Of a stretch of 64,000 nucleotides of DNA, positions 62,613 to 64,000 are shown in pieces (position 1 is the stretch's first letter; each line of letters opens with the position of its first letter). A model generated the notes under the pieces. It had not been told where the DNA came from. It saw nothing but the letters and a program-made list of their open reading frames with translations, and did not search any database. The DNA is from SHVO01 sp050246995 (GTDB lineage Bacteria > Pseudomonadota > Alphaproteobacteria > Rhodospirillales > Rhodospirillaceae): assembly GCA_050246995.1 (NCBI GenBank), contig JBFWVA010000006.1, forward strand, positions 194,480 to 258,479, written 5' to 3'. Made by a program: the position numbers and the translations under genes.

Positions 62613-63956
62613 TCAGTTGGCGTTATTCATAAAGTCGTCGCGCAGGAAGAAGGCTGAGAACCCATTGCGGTTACCGATCCACTCACCGAATGAGTCGCCT
62701 TCAGTATCGCCCGGCTTCTTGTCGCCGCTGTAGGTGTATACGGGCCGGCCCCGGAACGCCCATACGTGCATCGCATCCGCCTGTGCCGGCGCGGCATACT
62801 TGCCGGTCTTCGGGTCGATGGCGACCACGCTCCAAGAGCGGCTACCGCTCTTGGCGTTGGCCGGCGCCGGAACCATCGGCCACGTCTTGAGGCACTCCTC
62901 CTGACTGCCGGCGCCGCAGATAGCAATGCGGAAGGCCTGGGTCGTATCCGGATGATCGCAACGCAATTGGTCGTAGCTGTCGTCACCGCAGTTGTAGCGA
63001 TAAATCGTGTGGCCGCGTGAATCGGCCAGCGTGAGTCCGATATTGGTTTCCTGGACAGTCAGGCCCGGCGGATGCGGCGGGGCTTTTTGCATATAGACGT
63101 TCTGCCAGCCCGCTTCATCGCCGCCCTCAAGGCTGGCTTTGTAAGAGTCTTCCGCGTGCCGGTAGACGGGCTTGCCGCGGAACACCCACTGCTTAATGCC
63201 GTTGGCGCGTTCGACGGTTGTCCAGTCACCTTGGGGGCGCGCGAGTTCCGGCGCGATCATCGGCTGCCACTTGTCTTCGCACGCGCCGGTGCACGTCGCC
63301 TTTGACGCCGTGTCGCGATCGAAAGCGTAAAGCGAGTAACCGTCGGCGCTCGTCACGAGGATGCCCGTCGCGGTGGTTCGGACGGCGAATCCGGGCGGCA
63401 CGTTCGGCGGCGGGCCAATCGGTTTGCGGGCCGCCGGGGAACCGCCGCCGCCGCCGAAGCGGCCGCCGCGATCACCAAGCACGTCACCCGGTTCTTTATC
63501 GAAGTTCGAGGTGTAGACGGCCTGTTCGTTGTAAGCCCACTGCTTGTTGCCGTCGGCGCGCGTGATCAGTGTCCAAGCGCCTACGGGTTTGGCATCGGCG
63601 CTCGCGAGTTCCGGAATCCACATATCCGTGCAGGCCGGGCGCGTGTCCAGATCGGGGAGAAGCAAACCGGGAGGCCACGGGCTCGCGAGGCCCGCGGTCT
63701 CGGTCAGGACTTTGCTGCCGCAATTGGACTTGCCTTTCGCGTCACCGGTCAGACCGTTGCGCATGCGCGCGAACGGCCAGATGTAGAGCGTACGGCCGCG
63801 GCTATTGGTGAACACCGGACCTTCGAGCTCGGTGGCCTGAACGCCGAAGCCGCTCGGCATCGGTACCTTGACGTAGTCCTCGGCCGCGACGGCGACGCCG
63901 GAGCCCGCAAGGACCGCGGCGAACAGAGCGATACCGAATTTCGTAAAACGAGCCAT
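62613..63956 (-). CDS. Secreted triple-repeat protein of the COG4315/Lipoprotein_15 type
   Basis: 447 residues from the ATG at 63956, with GAGGG 4-5 bases upstream; an earlier ATG adds six residues. Signal peptide 1-24. The mature protein has three related repeats (about 25-150, 185-290, 295-440), each with a pattern: a DSRGRTLY/SADGYSLY/DSRGHTIY strand, a cysteine segment, then WTLITRADGNKQWAY / WTTVERANGIKQWVF / SWSVVAIDPKTG and a PVYxYS-GD element. This pattern is that of the small COG4315 secreted domain, usually one copy per protein; its function is unknown. Repeats 1 and 2 are joined by a glycine/proline linker. First gene of a two-gene operon. Confidence 0.75.
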   Translation of the reverse strand: MARFTKFGIALFAAVLAGSGVAVAAEDYVKVPMPSGFGVQATELEGPVFTNSRGRTLYIWPFARMRNGLTGDAKGKSNCGSKVLTETAGLASPWPPGLLLPDLDTRPACTDMWIPELASADAKPVGAWTLITRADGNKQWAYNEQAVYTSNFDKEPGDVLGDRGGRFGGGGGSPAARKPIGPPPNVPPGFAVRTTATGILVTSADGYSLYAFDRDTASKATCTGACEDKWQPMIAPELARPQGDWTTVERANGIKQWVFRGKPVYRHAEDSYKASLEGGDEAGWQNVYMQKAPPHPPGLTVQETNIGLTLADSRGHTIYRYNCGDDSYDQLRCDHPDTTQAFRIAICGAGSQEECLKTWPMVPAPANAKSGSRSWSVVAIDPKTGKYAAPAQADAMHVWAFRGRPVYTYSGDKKPGDTEGDSFGEWIGNRNGFSAFFLRDDFMNNAN

Positions 63957-64000
63957 CACACCCTCGCAGCGCACGCGGCGCTAGACCAGAATTTCCCCGA

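Overview
The window is high-GC bacterial chromosome, almost fully coding, with no rRNA, tRNA, insertion sequence, prophage or CRISPR array that I could see. The gene set points to an alphaproteobacterium: a hopanoid cluster using the HpnC/HpnD/HpnE route to squalene, an imuA-imuB-dnaE2 mutagenesis cassette with an alphaproteobacterial-type LexA box (GAAC-N7-GAAC), and a DUF6491 lipoprotein. A soil or plant-associated relative of Rhizomicrobium/Micropepsis would fit, but that is a guess from gene content.

Layout. 1-15489 is a hopanoid region. On the plus strand are hpnC (cut by the window edge), hpnB, a divergent dxs, hpnD, hpnE, shc and, after an inserted lipoprotein gene on the other strand, hpnG. 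Converging on it from the minus strand is ispH-hpnH followed by two tandem TPR/SPINDLY-type glycosyltransferase genes. The region holds both isoprenoid supply (dxs, ispH) and the steps from farnesyl diphosphate to squalene, hopene, adenosylhopane and ribosylhopane. 15650-21684 holds miscellaneous genes: a two-gene spermidine-synthase-like unit, a DTW-domain tRNA modifier, a periplasmic TPR protein, a DUF3095 cyclase-like protein, a metallo-beta-lactamase-fold protein and small secreted proteins. 21758-30715 is DNA repair: a basic-tailed small protein, the LexA-controlled imuA-imuB-dnaE2 cassette, and DNA ligase D split by a frameshift at a run of nine A. 31031-35709 is leucine catabolism (ivd, mccB, mccA), with ivd apparently starting at ATT. 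36472-40218 is a DUF1800/DUF1501 secreted pair. 40293-43912 is a TetR-HlyD-ABC exporter operon. 44009-49486 is a single huge gene of about 1,825 codons made almost wholly of eight-residue repeats, the strangest object here. 51713-61399 looks like an arginine/4-aminobutyrate catabolic island: aruI-like decarboxylase, aldehyde dehydrogenase, gabT, a TonB-dependent receptor and gabD. 61457-63956 is a pair of secreted proteins, one with three COG4315-type repeats.

How the parts work together. Dxs and IspH feed the MEP pathway; HpnD, HpnC and HpnE make squalene; Shc cyclises it; HpnH and HpnG start side-chain extension. AruI, the aldehyde dehydrogenase, GabT and GabD would carry 2-ketoarginine to succinate, although the arginine transaminase and guanidinobutyrase are not in the window. 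Ivd and the MccB/MccA carboxylase perform two consecutive steps of leucine degradation.

The best leads are the octapeptide-repeat giant, the slippery A9 in ligD, the pair of SPINDLY-type transferases coupled to hpnH, and the ATT start of ivd. All domain calls come from reading the sequence; no database search was run.
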